NCBI GenBank assembly: GCA_021204635.1
Contig: JAJPZB010000055.1
Location: 1 to 5,686, forward strand
Direction of reading: 5' to 3'
Source of the DNA: Opitutia bacterium
GTDB lineage: Bacteria > Verrucomicrobiota > Verrucomicrobiia > Opitutales > UBA953
DNA: 5,686 bases
Numbering within the stretch: position 1 is the first letter of the stretch; the number at the start of each line of letters is the position of its first letter. Shown piece after piece: positions 5,334 to 5,686 of this stretch. Made by a program: the position numbers and the translations under genes. The notes under the pieces were generated by a model. That model was given only the letters and a program-made list of their open reading frames with translations, was not told the DNA's origin and ran no database searches.

Positions 5334-5686
5334 ATCTACGACAGTAGAAATTAGGGGCATTACCTAAACCTATGACGACGAAGGCAGGGCATTTGAATCT
5401 ACGACAGTAGAAATTAGGGGGCATTACCTAAACCCACAAAATCACAATAGATGACGCGATATCTACGACAGTAGAAATTAGGGGCATTACCTAAACGTGG
5501 CGGCGTGGTATCGTTCCTGCCGGTATCTACGACAGTAGAAATTAGGGGCATTACCTAAACAACGCCATGAAAGATTCCGAAACTCTATCTACGACAGTAG
5601 AAATTAGGGGCATTACCTAAACTCATAGATTAGACGCTCGCCAGCATCGATCTACGACAGTAGAAATTAGGGGCATTACCTAAACA
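5334..5686 (-). CRISPR. Type V-A-like (Cas12a) CRISPR array, six repeats, truncated by the window edge
   Basis: Repeats of 36 nt lie at 5334-5369, 5397-5433 (37 nt, one extra G), 5461-5496, 5525-5560, 5587-5622 and 5650-5685. The spacers between them are 27, 27, 28, 26 and 27 nt and all different; base 5686 begins a sixth. On the minus strand each repeat begins GTTTAGGTAATGCC and ends AATTTCTACTGTCGTAGAT. That ending matches the known Cas12a crRNA handle (Francisella form AATTTCTACTGTTGTAGAT) except for one loop base, and folds as TCTAC-TGTC-GTAGA. The handle at the repeat's 3' end, the decayed copy at the left and the mutated second repeat all put the leader to the right. Cas12a, and perhaps Cas4/Cas1/Cas2, are expected beyond the right edge; none is in the window. 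No spacer matches the rest of the window by eye. Confidence 0.97.

Noticed and set aside
5334..5686. Array transcribed on the plus strand
   Set aside because: The Cas12a handle is at the 3' end of the repeat only on the minus strand, and the decayed repeat at the left marks that side as leader-distal.

Overview
The window looks like a chromosomal segment of a Verrucomicrobiota-type bacterium. The main clue is a secreted protein with a textbook PEP-CTERM tail. Poor Shine-Dalgarno use at several genes fits but proves nothing. It carries ordinary housekeeping genes on the left and centre and a type V-A-like (Cas12a-type) CRISPR array running off the right edge.

Layout: (1) 91-915 (+), an exported PEP-CTERM surface protein. 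(2) 916-1302, a gene-free stretch with degenerate ~18-nt tandem repeats, identical 13-14-nt G-rich units and two strong hairpins. (3) 1303-3550 (-), a two-gene operon: a Ste24-type M48 membrane metallopeptidase followed 19 nt later by an AEC-family permease. (4) 3632-4132 (+), divergent from that operon, a stand-alone PncC/CinA-C nicotinamide-nucleotide amidase. (5) 4141-4365 (+), a consensus-like promoter and a tRNA-His/tRNA-Ser pair. (6) 4491-5123 (+), an exported Staphylococcal-nuclease-fold protein whose active-site positions look lost. (7) 5334-5686 (-), six CRISPR repeats and five complete 26-28 nt spacers. Read on the minus strand, each repeat ends in a 19-nt handle one base different from the Francisella Cas12a crRNA handle. 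Transcription therefore runs right to left, so the leader and probably the cas genes lie beyond the right edge.

The most unusual part is the distal end of the array. Between the last intact repeat (5334-5369) and a decayed repeat remnant (5168-5187) lies a 35-codon minus-strand ORF (5201-5308). It has a GGAG ribosome-binding site 7 nt before its ATG and encodes an acidic N-terminus followed by one hydrophobic helix. Its reading direction matches pre-crRNA transcription, and no room for a separate promoter is visible between it and the last repeat. A micro-membrane-protein gene embedded in, and possibly expressed from, the trailer of a Cas12a array would be novel. It invites comparison with CRISPR-linked small toxins, but function is unproven.
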